Source: Chloroflexota bacterium (GTDB lineage: Bacteria > Chloroflexota > UBA6077 > JACCZL01). Taken from it: a DNA stretch of 64,000 nt. Shown here in pieces: positions 44,930 to 54,356 of the stretch (position 1 is its first letter; every line of letters starts with the position of its first letter). The DNA lies in contig JADLFM010000165.1 of assembly GCA_020845495.1 (NCBI GenBank), forward strand, positions 1-64,000, in the 5' to 3' direction. Position numbers and translations under genes: made by a program. Under the pieces are notes generated by a model. The model saw only the letters and a list, made by a program, of their open reading frames with translations, searched no databases and had not been told where the DNA came from.

Positions 44930-46321
44930 ATGCACGCCGAGACCCCATCCGTTCGCAGCGCCGTGACTCGGCGCCGTTTCCTGATGCTCGCGGCCGTAGG
45001 CGCCGGGGCGTCGTTGCTGGCCGCGTGCCAGCAGTCCGCTTCGACCCCCGCACCGAGCGGTAGCTCGGGCAGCAGCGCGGCGGGCGCCACCGCTGCGCCG
45101 GCCAAGCCGACAGCCGCCGCTCAGGGTGCCAGCGGCCAGCCGGCCGCGACGCAGGCCGCCCCCGCCGCCAAGACAGCCGGAGCGACCGTCAAGTTCGGCG
45201 TCCTGGCCAATTACAAGGGCGACGCCATTGAGAAGATGATGCCCGATTTCGAGAAGCAATCCGGCATCAAGGTCGCCATCGACAAACTCCCGGCTAATAA
45301 CCTCGTCGACAAACTAACCGTCTCCTACGCCGCCGGCAACCCTGACTATGACCTGTCGATGATGGACGAGCCGTGGGTGCCGGGCCTGGCCGCGTACTTG
45401 ACGAACGTTGATGAGTACGTTACTCGCGACAAACTCGACCTGAAGCAGTTCCACCCGAACGCGCTCTCGGCCGGCGTCTTTAACAACGAGCGTGTGGCCA
45501 TGCCACTCGACCCGAACGTCATGATGCTCTGGTTCCGCAAGGACCTGCTCGAAGCGAAGGGCGTGAAGACACCAACGACGTTCGCTGAGATCATCGATGC
45601 TGCCGAGAAGCTGAACGACCCGGCCAACGACATCGCCGGCATCTCCGTCACTGGCAAGAAGGACGCTCAGGTCTCGACGACGGCCATCGTGCTCCTCTGG
45701 AACAACGGCCAGGAGGTCATCACCAGCGACGGCAAGTTCGGCTTCGACAGCCCCGCCGGTGTGACCGCACTCGAGACGTACCAGCGCATCCTCAAGTCGG
45801 CGCCGCCCGGCGTGCTCGGCTACGGCCCGACCGAGCAACTCGACGCCTTCTACAACGGCAAGGCGGCGATGGTCTTCTACTGGGCCTCGATTGGCCCGAA
45901 TGCGACTGACCCGCAGAAGTCGAAGGCTGCCGACAAGGTAGGTTGGGCTGGCGTGCCGAACGGTATGCGCGGCGTCTGGACGCTCGGTATCCCGAAGGAC
46001 AGTAAGAATAAGGACGCCGCCTGGGAGGTCATCAAGTGGATGACCTCGCCCGAGGGGAGCCTGCTCTTCACGAACTACGGCGCCGGCCATTCGCCGCGTT
46101 ACGATGTCCTGAACAACGCCGACTTCCAGAAGAAGTACCCCTGGGCGCCGGATCTGATCAAGGCGCTCGATGCCGCCAAGGCCCGTCCGCAGACCCCGAA
46201 TTGGACCGCCATTGAGACCGCGATCACCGACATGGGGACGGCCGTATTGTCAGGCCAGAAGAGCCCGAAGGATGCCATCAAGGACGCGACGAATCAGGTG
46301 GCGCCGTACCTGAAGTCGTAG
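44930..46321 (+). CDS. sugar ABC transporter binding lipoprotein
   Basis: 463 residues. A twin-arginine signal (VTRRRFLMLAAVGAGASLL) ends in the lipobox LAAC near residue 27. An Ala/Pro/Ser linker follows to about residue 80. The mature protein starts VKFGVLANYKGDAIEKMM and includes MPLDPNVMMLWFRKDLLEAK and GVWTLGIPKDSKNKDAAWEV, as in CUT1 binding proteins. It follows the LacI gene by 240 bases and probably feeds the divergent permeases at 41181-43061. ATG 44930 follows GAGGGAGGC. Confidence 0.92.
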   Translation: MHAETPSVRSAVTRRRFLMLAAVGAGASLLAACQQSASTPAPSGSSGSSAAGATAAPAKPTAAAQGASGQPAATQAAPAAKTAGATVKFGVLANYKGDAIEKMMPDFEKQSGIKVAIDKLPANNLVDKLTVSYAAGNPDYDLSMMDEPWVPGLAAYLTNVDEYVTRDKLDLKQFHPNALSAGVFNNERVAMPLDPNVMMLWFRKDLLEAKGVKTPTTFAEIIDAAEKLNDPANDIAGISVTGKKDAQVSTTAIVLLWNNGQEVITSDGKFGFDSPAGVTALETYQRILKSAPPGVLGYGPTEQLDAFYNGKAAMVFYWASIGPNATDPQKSKAADKVGWAGVPNGMRGVWTLGIPKDSKNKDAAWEVIKWMTSPEGSLLFTNYGAGHSPRYDVLNNADFQKKYPWAPDLIKALDAAKARPQTPNWTAIETAITDMGTAVLSGQKSPKDAIKDATNQVAPYLKS

Positions 46322-46343
46322 TACCTGACGCCAAAACACCCCG

Positions 46344-46385
46344 CGGCGAGGAGGGCACGTCTCCGGAGACGGGCCCTCCTCGCCG
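46344..46385 (+). terminator. strong terminator hairpin after the binding-protein gene
   Basis: CGGCGAGGAGGGC pairs with GCCCTCCTCGCCG, and the inner CGTCTCC/GGAGACG also pairs, giving a stem of about 20 bp. The following bases are TATCTCC, not a T-run. Confidence 0.65.
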
Positions 46386-46749
46386 TATCTCCGACCCGCG
46401 TCATGGTGCTGGCGAAGGATCCGCGTGGGTAGGGCGCTACCGTGGGTGGCACACTCTGGGTGTACCACTGTGAGGGCTGGGCTCCCCTGCTCCTGCGCTC
46501 GCCTTTACGAGGCGAGACTGACAATGAGCCGTGCCGTGCCCCGGGTGCACTGAGCAGTAGCGAGATGGCAGGGCCGGACAGCACATTGGTCGGAGCAGGA
46601 CGTGCCCTGGCCTCCGTACCCGGCCCCGAGCCACGATCGTCATCGCTGACTACCGGCACCTGCCTGCCGACCGCTGAACTCTCGCGAGCTCGCTCCCTGA
46701 CATTGACAGCACGGCGTGCGATGGCGACAATCGGGCACGTCTGGACTGC
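46386..46749. other. intergenic region, no gene
   Basis: No frame here has family features. It should hold the promoter of the pseudokinase gene, but no convincing boxes were found. Confidence 0.45.
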
Positions 46750-48936
46750 ATGCGTATGTCGGTTCGTGGGCCTGCTGCCCGATCGTCTGCCCCACTCATC
46801 CCCGGCACCAGTCTCGGCCCATACCGCATCGTCACGGACATCGCCGGCGACGTGGTGGGCGAAGGGCCGGTGCGAGCGTACCGTGCGTACCGGCCCGAGC
46901 GGGGTGAGTACGTCACCCTCTGGGCCGTCGCCGGCATCGAGGCTTCGACGGTTGCTGATGCGGCGCAGCACGCGGAGGTTGCCGATAGAACCTTCCGAGC
47001 GGTCGAGGCGCTCGCTAACCTGACGCATCGCTCGATCCCCGCTCTGCTCGATTACGGCAAGGAGCGGGGTACCTGCTACATCGTCACACCGGCCCTCGAC
47101 GCCCCAACGCTCGCCGAACGCGTTAAGCGCTCGTACCCACTGCCATGGACGCTGGACGATGTCATCGATCTGCTTGGGCCGGTGGCGAACGCGCTCGACA
47201 CGGCGCACGCGTTTGGCGTCTGCCATGGCCGTCTGCGGCCTGCCAGCATCAGGCTCCCGGAGGGCCGCCAGCCGGTCGTCGTAGGCTTCGGGGTCGAGGG
47301 AGTGCGTGCGCGGTTGATCGGGGCGCCCGAGCCGCGCGCCGAGGACGATCGCGAGGCGCTGGCAGCCCTCGCCTACGAGCTCCTCACCGGCAGCCCGACG
47401 TTGTCCACCCTCGATCGAGCCGACGCCGACCGGCTCGAATGTCCTACCTCCGACGACGCTCGCCCTCTTGACGATTCCCGTGCCGCCAACGTGCGGAGTC
47501 AGGATCTTCCGGACGATCCCTCTAGTGCTGACTCCGCCCGGACTGATGGGCGCGGCGCGCGCGTGTTCGTGCCACCCGACGCCATCAATCCGACCCTGAG
47601 CCGGGCGGTCTCCCGCACACTCACCCGGGCGCTGGCGGGCGCGCCCGGCGAGCGCTTCCCGACAGCCGAGGCGTTCGTCGCGGCGCTTGCCGGGCGTGAA
47701 GAGATCGTACCGCGAACGCCCAGTCGCCTCCTTGAAGGAGTTAGCTCAGGCGCCGAGCCATTGCCCTGGCCTGGCCCACACTCCGACGAGCCCCGGCCCT
47801 GGCCCGGCCTACATGCCGACGAGGTCGAGTCCCGGGCGCCGTCGTCGCGAGGCGGCACAGCAGGCGCACTGGCGCGGGCACAACGCGACCGATGGTTGCT
47901 CGCGGCCGGGACGGCGACCCTACTCGTCGGGCTTGCGGCGGTCGGGCTCGTGGTGTTCGGGCCGTCATCGACCCCGGCCTCAGTGCGCGGGGTGCTGACT
48001 GGCGGCGTAGCAACGCAGACCACGGAGGCGGCGACGAGCGGCGCTTTCGTGCCCGCAACGGCACCCCCGAGCTCGTCAGCAACGGCACTCGCGGGCTCGT
48101 CGGCATCAACACCGACGCCAGCCTCAACCAATGCTCGGGCCTCTGCCAGCACTTCGGCGGTCTCGGCCGGTGCACCCGGGGCAGCCTCGGCCACCCTTCC
48201 TGCCGCGGCGTCATCCAGCATGACGGCGCGGCCCGCTGTAGTCACCTCAGTTGCTGCGCCGATGACCACCGCCCCGCGCTCTGCACCCGAGCCGACTCCG
48301 CCTCGCCCGACTCAAAAGGCCCCGGTCCTCGTGCCTTCTCGCGCTCCGGTCGTCAGCACTCCCACCCCAGATACCAGGGACGATTCGGGGCCGCCGGCTC
48401 CCGAGCGCCCAATCGCCCGCCAGCCTGTTCCGGTGACCTGGTGGGTGCTGGGCGATCCCTCCGCACGCTGGTGGCGTGACGGCGAGGACGCCGTGAGCGG
48501 TCAGGTCGACCAGGGCGACGGCCTGCTGCTCTTCCCAGACGTCATCCGCGACCTCGACTTCTCGGCCGACGTGAGCACCCTCAACCGCTCCGCAGCACTG
48601 ATCTTCCGCGCTCAGGATGATGAAAACTTGATGATGGCCGCGTACATCCCGCGCGGCGTGACGTCTCCTACTGGTACGGGTGCAGTCGTCCTGTATCAGC
48701 GCATCGAGGGTGTGGACGTACCGGTACTGGCGGTCCGACCGGGTGGCATCCGTCCGGGCGGCGAGCCCGTGAGACTCGGGGTCGCGGCGGCTGGTCCGCG
48801 CATCGTTATCACGCTCGACGCTGTGCCCGTCCTCGAGGCGTGGGACACGCAAAGCCGGCCTGGACGGCTCGGGCTCCGCGTCGCCGGGGAGCCAGGAGGC
48901 CCGAGCGAGGCACGCTTCAGCGCAATCAGGCGCTGA
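46750..48936 (+). CDS. transmembrane pseudokinase with C-terminal beta-sandwich
   Basis: 728 residues. Residues 24-310 follow a Ser/Thr kinase fold (LGPYRIVTDIAG; SIPALLDYGKERGTCYIVTP), but the catalytic set is lost. The VAIK Lys position is Trp in YVTLWAV, the HRD motif is HGR in CHGRLRPASIRL (159-169), and DFG is GFG near 179-181. It then has a transmembrane helix (381-404), a long Ser/Thr/Ala/Pro stalk, and an outside domain from about 575 to the end (ARWWRDGEDAVSGQVDQGDG; LIFRAQDDENLMMAAYI) resembling LamG/DUF1080-type sandwiches. It may relay surface binding to a cytoplasmic scaffold. ATG 46750 or 46756 can start it. Confidence 0.78.
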   Translation: MRMSVRGPAARSSAPLIPGTSLGPYRIVTDIAGDVVGEGPVRAYRAYRPERGEYVTLWAVAGIEASTVADAAQHAEVADRTFRAVEALANLTHRSIPALLDYGKERGTCYIVTPALDAPTLAERVKRSYPLPWTLDDVIDLLGPVANALDTAHAFGVCHGRLRPASIRLPEGRQPVVVGFGVEGVRARLIGAPEPRAEDDREALAALAYELLTGSPTLSTLDRADADRLECPTSDDARPLDDSRAANVRSQDLPDDPSSADSARTDGRGARVFVPPDAINPTLSRAVSRTLTRALAGAPGERFPTAEAFVAALAGREEIVPRTPSRLLEGVSSGAEPLPWPGPHSDEPRPWPGLHADEVESRAPSSRGGTAGALARAQRDRWLLAAGTATLLVGLAAVGLVVFGPSSTPASVRGVLTGGVATQTTEAATSGAFVPATAPPSSSATALAGSSASTPTPASTNARASASTSAVSAGAPGAASATLPAAASSSMTARPAVVTSVAAPMTTAPRSAPEPTPPRPTQKAPVLVPSRAPVVSTPTPDTRDDSGPPAPERPIARQPVPVTWWVLGDPSARWWRDGEDAVSGQVDQGDGLLLFPDVIRDLDFSADVSTLNRSAALIFRAQDDENLMMAAYIPRGVTSPTGTGAVVLYQRIEGVDVPVLAVRPGGIRPGGEPVRLGVAAAGPRIVITLDAVPVLEAWDTQSRPGRLGLRVAGEPGGPSEARFSAIRR

Positions 48937-48941
48937 CGGAA

Positions 48942-48978
48942 GCCGGGATTGATGGTGTCGGGCACCATCAATCCCGGC
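48942..48978. terminator. 16-bp bidirectional terminator hairpin
   Basis: Perfect arms 48942-48957 and 48963-48978 with a 5-base loop lie between the convergent pseudokinase and dehydrogenase genes. Confidence 0.75.
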
Positions 48979-48986
48979 TGATGGTG

Positions 48987-49955
48987 CTATCGGTTGACGA
49001 CGTTTTGGGGATGACCTTCGAGGAAGGCGAGGGCGTTCTCGACGGCGCCCTCGTTCAGGAAGTCGATGCCCTCGGGAGTCGAGTCCGCGTTGTGGGGCGT
49101 CAAGACGACCTGCTTGCAGTGGAGGATCGGCGCATCGGCAGGCAGCGGCTCCTGTGAGAAGACGTCGAGGCCGGCCCCGCCAAGATGGCCCGAGTCGAGC
49201 GCCTGAATGAGCGCGGCCTCGTCCACGAGTGGTCCCCGCCCGGTGTTGATCAACAGCGCGCCCGGCTTCATCAAGCCAAGCTCGCGAGCGCCGATCAGCC
49301 CCCGGCTCTGGTCGGTCAGCTTGACGTGCAGGCTCACTACATCCGACCGACGCAGTAGCTCGTCCAGGTCGACCATCTCCACGCCGAGCTTCGCCGCGCG
49401 CTCCGGCGACGGGTTGAACGTCCAGGCGATCACGTTCATCCCGACCGCCTTGCCGAGTTGCGCCATCCGCGAGCCGATGTTACCCAACCCGACCACGCCC
49501 AGCGTCTTGCCATGCAGGTAGACGTTGTCGATACGGGTGCCCCAACGCCCGGCCCGCAACTCCTCGGTCTGGAAGACGACCCGCTTGGCGGTGGCGAACA
49601 TCAACCCGAAGGCATGCTCCGCGACAACCGGCGCCGTCTTCCCCGGGATGTTCGAGACGACGATGCCCTGCTGCTTCGCCGTCACCAGATCGATCGAGTC
49701 TGTCCCGATGCCGAAGACGGTGATGAATCGGAGCTTTGGTAGCTGGCGCAGGAGATCGCCGGGCCATTTCACGGCCCCGCGCGAGTTCAGCAGGATCGTG
49801 GCGTCCTTCGCCCGCGCGATCTGGTCCTCCGGACTGGATGGTCGGTCCGTATAAATCACCGCGTCCCCGTACGGCTCAAACTGCTTCAGACGGGGTGACC
49901 CCTGAATCTGGGCCGGATCGTCGCCGGGGACTACAATCGTCACACGCTCGCGCAC
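48987..49955 (-). CDS. D-2-hydroxyacid dehydrogenase (SerA-like)
   Basis: 322 residues of the D-isomer 2-hydroxyacid dehydrogenase family. The NAD loop is LGVVGLGNIGSRMAQLG near 145-160. The catalytic Arg is in LINTGRGPLVDEAAL, Glu in GLDVFSQEPLPAD, and His in VVLTPHNADSTPEG. It lacks the ACT domain of long SerA forms. The substrate may be phosphoglycerate, glyoxylate or another 2-keto acid. GTG 49955 is chosen because GAGGAGG is spaced 8 bases before it; the GTG at 49964 overlaps that site. Confidence 0.92.
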   Translation of the reverse strand: MRERVTIVVPGDDPAQIQGSPRLKQFEPYGDAVIYTDRPSSPEDQIARAKDATILLNSRGAVKWPGDLLRQLPKLRFITVFGIGTDSIDLVTAKQQGIVVSNIPGKTAPVVAEHAFGLMFATAKRVVFQTEELRAGRWGTRIDNVYLHGKTLGVVGLGNIGSRMAQLGKAVGMNVIAWTFNPSPERAAKLGVEMVDLDELLRRSDVVSLHVKLTDQSRGLIGARELGLMKPGALLINTGRGPLVDEAALIQALDSGHLGGAGLDVFSQEPLPADAPILHCKQVVLTPHNADSTPEGIDFLNEGAVENALAFLEGHPQNVVNR

Positions 49956-50027
49956 TGCGCTCACCTCCTCGAACGGCGACCGCGATTGTAGCCGTCACCG
50001 CCGTTCCGCGGCTTCGTTCCAGAAAGC

Positions 50028-51932
50028 GTGACCATTCGACCCCGTCTCACCCAGGCCGGCCCCCGTCGCATCACCCGCCGCCAATTCACGCGACTCACGA
50101 GCACCGCCATCCTCGGCGGGCTGCTGGCGCCCATTGCCCCGGCTGCCAGTCCAGCGGCTGCCAGTCCGGCGACGGCCAATCCAGCGGCTGCCAGCCCAGC
50201 CGCCACACCGCTACTGTCGACGACCGCGCGAGGCGTGCTTGCACCCGATCCGTCCGCCTCAGGCCGCGCCGCGCCGGCAAAGCCCACACCTGCGCCCGGC
50301 ATACCCACCCCTACCCCCGCGTCACCCAAACCGTCGCCGGCGGCACCTGTCCAGACGGCACCTGTCCAGGCGACGCCTGTGCCCGCGTCGAGCGCGCCCG
50401 CGGCCTCCGTTCCCGTCTCGCTGGTGTCGGCGCGCGGCGAGATGCTTGTCGACGAGGCCGGTCGACCGTTCTTCCTCCTCGGTGCAAGCTACCAGGGACC
50501 GGCTGACCGAGCCTGGAAGATGTGGGCCGACGATCAGTTCGATGCAACACTGATCGCCATGGACTTCGGGCGTGCCCGCGCCGCTGGTCTGAACGCCCTC
50601 CGGATCTTCGTCCAGTATCCGCTTGCCCAGGACGCCATGGCCGGCCGCTGGAACAAACTGGACCAGGTGCTCGATCTGGCCGACCGTAACCACCTGCGGC
50701 TGATTGTCACACTTGCTGACTATACCGACTGGGATCTGGCGCGACTGGCCACCGTCGACGACGCCATCGCCGCGCGCTACCGAGGGCGCCCCACCATCCT
50801 GGCGTACGACCTGAAGAACGAGCCCCGCTTCGGCGACCTCGCGCTCTCGATCTACCCGCCCGAGTCGACGGCTTCACTCCAGGATGCCGGGCTCGTGCCA
50901 CGCATCGGGGAACGGATGACCCAGGCGGAGCTTCCCGAGTACCGAGCCTCCGACGATGGCAAGAAGGTCATCCCGGAGCGGCTGACCGACGATCGCGCGT
51001 ACGTCTACCTGAACGTGCTCCGGGCCTACCTTCAGTTCCTCGACGACTCGGCGGCCTGGGCCAAGAAGCACGACGCGACGAGCGTTCGATACGTCGGCTC
51101 GCCGGAGGGGGCAGCCTGGGCTCCGCTCGTCGACGCGCTGAACGATAGCCTGGCTGCCTGGATGCGCCCGCGCCTCGGCGCGATCCGCCGAGCCGACCCA
51201 GACCGGCTGGTGACGCTGGCGCACGTCGACACGTTCCTGGCGACCCAACCAGTCAACGACTGGCTGGACTACCGTACCTATCATCGCTACCCGACCGCGA
51301 CGCCTGCCGGCATCCGTGCAGCCCTCGCGCTCTGGGATGACGTCCGCAGTGCCGTGCCCGGTCGCCCGCTCGTGTTGGGCGAGTTCGGCTTCTCTAACGA
51401 TGCGACCGACGAGGCGATGACGGCGACGCTCGAAGCCAACCTCGTGCAGGGTATCCGCGATCGCGGCGCGGCCGGCGCGATCAAGTGGATGCTGAACGAC
51501 TTTCCGAACGGGGCAAATCCACGCGAGAATAGCTTTGGGATGTATCGTGGCGACGGCTCGCCGAAGCCGGTCGTGGCGACATTCCGAGCCATCGCCGAAC
51601 TCCCGCCCAGGGTGACGACCGCCCCGCCCGCCTCGCCGCGCGCCGCGGTGGCTACCTGTGCGGCCTCGATTGCTGGTGTGGGGCCGGCTGGGCAAGCGGC
51701 ACAGGCGCAGAGCCTGGGGATGGTCGCCATCGCGGGGACGAGCGGTCAGGGCGCGTATCTGCGTCGCACGCCGCGCCGCGACGACCGCTTGAGCGCGTGG
51801 CCGGACGGGACGCGCCTCGACCTGCTCGGGCCAGAGACGATCGGCGACGGCGTCCACTGGCTGCCGGTGCGCGATGCGTGCGGCCTTGCCGCCTGGATCC
51901 CTGCCAGTTACGCCGCTCCGACTGCGCCCTGA
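50028..51932 (+). CDS. Tat-exported GH5-like glycoside hydrolase with SH3-like tail
   Basis: 634 residues. The twin-arginine signal is ITRRQFTRLTSTAILGGLLA. A Pro/Ala/Ser stalk of about 90 residues follows (40-130). The catalytic barrel has FLLGASYQGPADRAWKMW, LNALRIFVQYPL, acid/base Glu265 in LAYDLKNEPRFGD and nucleophile Glu452 in PLVLGEFGFSNDA, as in clan GH-A (GH5 cellulase/mannanase). The last 80 residues look like a bacterial SH3 domain (AYLRRTPRRDDRLSAWPDG). The substrate is uncertain. GTG 50028 is used; it is divergent from the dehydrogenase with a 72-base gap. Confidence 0.85.
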   Translation: MTIRPRLTQAGPRRITRRQFTRLTSTAILGGLLAPIAPAASPAAASPATANPAAASPAATPLLSTTARGVLAPDPSASGRAAPAKPTPAPGIPTPTPASPKPSPAAPVQTAPVQATPVPASSAPAASVPVSLVSARGEMLVDEAGRPFFLLGASYQGPADRAWKMWADDQFDATLIAMDFGRARAAGLNALRIFVQYPLAQDAMAGRWNKLDQVLDLADRNHLRLIVTLADYTDWDLARLATVDDAIAARYRGRPTILAYDLKNEPRFGDLALSIYPPESTASLQDAGLVPRIGERMTQAELPEYRASDDGKKVIPERLTDDRAYVYLNVLRAYLQFLDDSAAWAKKHDATSVRYVGSPEGAAWAPLVDALNDSLAAWMRPRLGAIRRADPDRLVTLAHVDTFLATQPVNDWLDYRTYHRYPTATPAGIRAALALWDDVRSAVPGRPLVLGEFGFSNDATDEAMTATLEANLVQGIRDRGAAGAIKWMLNDFPNGANPRENSFGMYRGDGSPKPVVATFRAIAELPPRVTTAPPASPRAAVATCAASIAGVGPAGQAAQAQSLGMVAIAGTSGQGAYLRRTPRRDDRLSAWPDGTRLDLLGPETIGDGVHWLPVRDACGLAAWIPASYAAPTAP

Positions 51933-52405
51933 TTGGCAGGCTTGCGGCAAGTGTCCATATCCACCCTTCTCTCTGGGAGGGGCCGCGCACAGCGCAGGTG
52001 AGGTCCGCTCCGTAGTGCCCACGCCCCTGCCCTCTTCCGGCGGCGGAGGCTCATGCCTGTTGCTGTATCGAGCAGTCCGAGCCGGGGGCATAGCGTATCT
52101 GGGCGGCGCAGCCAGACCTGCGCGTGCGCCGATACCCCTCCTTGCGTGCGCTCCAGGCTGATCCTGGGAATCGCCCTGCTGAGTGGCACATCTGGCGTCT
52201 GGAAATCGTTATGCCCTCTGGTGGACAAGTGAATGTTGGTGAGCGGCGAGCGCCTGCATACGGGTGTCGGCCGAGGCTCGCCGGCATTCTGCGTCGCGCC
52301 GACAGATGGTTGTGCGCGGTGCTGCCCGCCGGACTGTCGGCCGCACCGGGCGCAACTGGTGGCAGGGGCTCGCGCGAGAGCGGCGAAGGGGACGAGGAGC
52401 GGGAC
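51933..52405. other. intergenic region, no gene
   Basis: The frame open upstream of the GGDEF gene has no conserved residues. A CCTTCTCTCTGGGAGGGGC stretch near 51964-51982 may be a decayed REP-like palindrome. Nothing else was seen. Confidence 0.45.
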
Positions 52406-53557
52406 ATGTTCTGGCGACGGCGGGCCGGATCGGCTGACACCCTCGAGAGCGGCACCTCGGTGCACCATCTCGGCGCGGGCGATACGCCAGTGGATGCCGG
52501 CGAGGCGCTCGACGCATTCGTCCACGTCCTGCGCGCCTGGGGACAGTTCGCCTTTGACCTCGAACATGAGACCGCGATCTCATTTCAGCAGCAGTGCGAT
52601 GCCTGGGCACGCCATCTCCTCGTTCTCGAACCACCTCCGGCCCTCACGGCTGTGCCCATGGATGATGAGGTCGATCTGCCCATCCAGGAACGCGAACGCG
52701 ACTGGCCAACGGTGAGCCGCTTCCTCGTGGATCGGCGGAGGCGCGAGCAGCATCATGTCAACAAGGCGCTCGGCGACCTGCGGCAAGGGCTCTGGGCGTT
52801 CGCGCAGAGCCTGGGGACCGCGCTCATCGAGGATCAGCGGACCGACAATCGATTGAAGTGCCAGATCGAGCGTCTCCAACAGGCGCTCGGAAAGCAGTCC
52901 ACCGAGGAGATCAAGAACGAGGTCGTGTCGGCAGCGACCGACCTGTCGCAACTGGTCAGCGAGCGCCAGCGCGCGCAGCGTGCTCGCCTCGACCAACTTG
53001 GCGCCCGGGTCACCGACCTTGCCGGCCAGCTTCGCGAGGCGAAGCGCGAAAACGTTCGAGACAGCTTGACCCAACTCGTCAACCGCAAGGGCTTCGACGA
53101 CTTCCTCAATCGTGTCGTCTTCCTGCGCGACGTGTTCGGCGAGACCGCCAGCCTGCTCATGATCGACGCCGACCGCTTCAAGGTCGTCAACGACACCTAC
53201 GGCCATCCCGGTGGCGACGCCGTGCTCAAGGCCCTGGCGGATTGTCTGGTCCGGAACTTCCCCCGCAAGAGCGACCTTGTCGCTCGGTACGGGGGGGAAG
53301 AGTTCGCGGCGATACTGCCGGACACGTCGGCTCAGAACAGCCGTCGCCTCGCCGAGCGGCTGGTCCATTCCGTGCGCGAGCTCCAGGTGCCACATGGCAA
53401 TGCCCTCATTCGCGTGAGCATCTCGGTCGGCGTGGCCGAGCTCGGACGTGGCGAGCCGGTGCAGGACTGGCTGGCACGCGCCGACCAGGCGCTCTACCGC
53501 GCGAAAGCCGAAGGTCGCAATCGCGCCATCGAAGCGAGCCCGGCGCTCGCCCGCTAA
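52406..53557 (+). CDS. diguanylate cyclase (GGDEF domain)
   Basis: 383 residues. Residues 1-210 are helical with a coiled-coil-like stretch (LSQLVSERQRAQRARLDQLG) and no recognised sensor family. The GGDEF domain starts at DSLTQLVNRKGFDDFL (219). It has the metal/GTP-binding LMIDADRFKVVNDTYGHPGG and active-site GGEEF at 296-300. The I-site RKSD (287-290) lies five residues before GGEEF, so product inhibition by c-di-GMP is expected. No membrane segment is seen, so it is cytoplasmic. ATG 52406 is chosen because GAGGAGCGGGAC precedes it. Its stop codon lies in the first unit of a 17-bp array. Confidence 0.93.
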   Translation: MFWRRRAGSADTLESGTSVHHLGAGDTPVDAGEALDAFVHVLRAWGQFAFDLEHETAISFQQQCDAWARHLLVLEPPPALTAVPMDDEVDLPIQERERDWPTVSRFLVDRRRREQHHVNKALGDLRQGLWAFAQSLGTALIEDQRTDNRLKCQIERLQQALGKQSTEEIKNEVVSAATDLSQLVSERQRAQRARLDQLGARVTDLAGQLREAKRENVRDSLTQLVNRKGFDDFLNRVVFLRDVFGETASLLMIDADRFKVVNDTYGHPGGDAVLKALADCLVRNFPRKSDLVARYGGEEFAAILPDTSAQNSRRLAERLVHSVRELQVPHGNALIRVSISVGVAELGRGEPVQDWLARADQALYRAKAEGRNRAIEASPALAR

Positions 53558-53628
53558 CAGCGCTCGCCCGCTAACAACGCTCGCCCGCTAACAACGCTCG
53601 CCCGCTAACAACGCTCGCCCGCTATCAG
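53544..53628. repeat. 17-bp tandem repeat, five copies, over the GGDEF gene stop
   Basis: CGCTCGCCCGCTAACAA is repeated five times, with small changes in the first and last copy. The first copy contains the last codons and stop of the GGDEF gene. Confidence 0.95.
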
Positions 53629-53635
53629 GGCGAGC
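53613..53635 (+). terminator. short hairpin at the end of the 17-bp array
   Basis: GCTCGCCC pairs with GGGCGAGC around a 7-base loop. It uses the last repeat unit and may end transcription of the GGDEF gene. Confidence 0.5.
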
Positions 53636-53822
53636 TCTGCTCAACGTCCAGCCCAGACCGGAGCTCCCCAGCCCTTCTCCGGGGCGTAGGGCCACCCCGG
53701 TGATCGAGGTCGGGCGTGCGGGATCGGCATGGTACCCTTCCCGGCTGAAGGGATCGGGCTGCCATCCGAGCTGGCGCCCCCGGTGATCGTCGCGCAACCA
53801 TGATGCGAGATAGCGTACCCCC

Positions 53823-54356
53823 GTGGATGCGGCCGTGATGGACGACGCGCGGCGCGAGGAAGCGCTTCGGCTGTGGGCCGATGGCACCCGCATGCTGGAG
53901 GCGCGCCGAGTCGACGCCGCTATCGCCTTGTACACCCGCTCGATCGACCTGTTCCCGACCGCCGAGGCATACACCTTTCGAGGCTGGGCCTACAGCTTTC
54001 AGGGGCGGATTGTCGATGCTATCGCCGAGTGCGAGCGCGCCATTGAGGTCGATCCGACCTATGGCAACCCGTACAACGACATCGGGGCGTACCTGATCCA
54101 GCAAGGCGACTACGACGGCGCGATCCCCTGGCTCGAGCGGGCAATTCGAGCGGAACGGTACCAGGCCCGCGCCTACCCCTGGGCGAATCTCGGCCGAATC
54201 TACGCCATGCGGGGCGAGCGGAAGCTCGCGATTGCCTGCTTTCGGAAGGCGTTGCACGAGCAGCCCGGCTACCACGTCGCCCAACGCATGCTCGAGCGGC
54301 TGATCGCCGACCAGAATGGCTTCGCTCGGCCCGAGGGGTTCAGCCTGGGCCGCTAG
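53823..54356 (+). CDS. tetratricopeptide repeat protein
   Basis: 177 residues with three to four TPR units. Examples are AIALYTRSIDLFPTAEAYTF, IAECERAIEVDPTYGNPYND and IACFRKALHEQPGYHVAQRM, each with the helix-turn-helix spacing and Tyr/Ala/Gly positions of the repeat. TPRs mediate protein-protein contacts; no partner is evident. GTG 53823 or ATG 53838 may start it, and no strong ribosome site is present. It stands alone. Confidence 0.8.
   Translation: MDAAVMDDARREEALRLWADGTRMLEARRVDAAIALYTRSIDLFPTAEAYTFRGWAYSFQGRIVDAIAECERAIEVDPTYGNPYNDIGAYLIQQGDYDGAIPWLERAIRAERYQARAYPWANLGRIYAMRGERKLAIACFRKALHEQPGYHVAQRMLERLIADQNGFARPEGFSLGR

Noticed and set aside
46442..47023. Plus-strand frame before the pseudokinase gene
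   Set aside because: It has no family pattern and overlaps the kinase-like gene in another frame.
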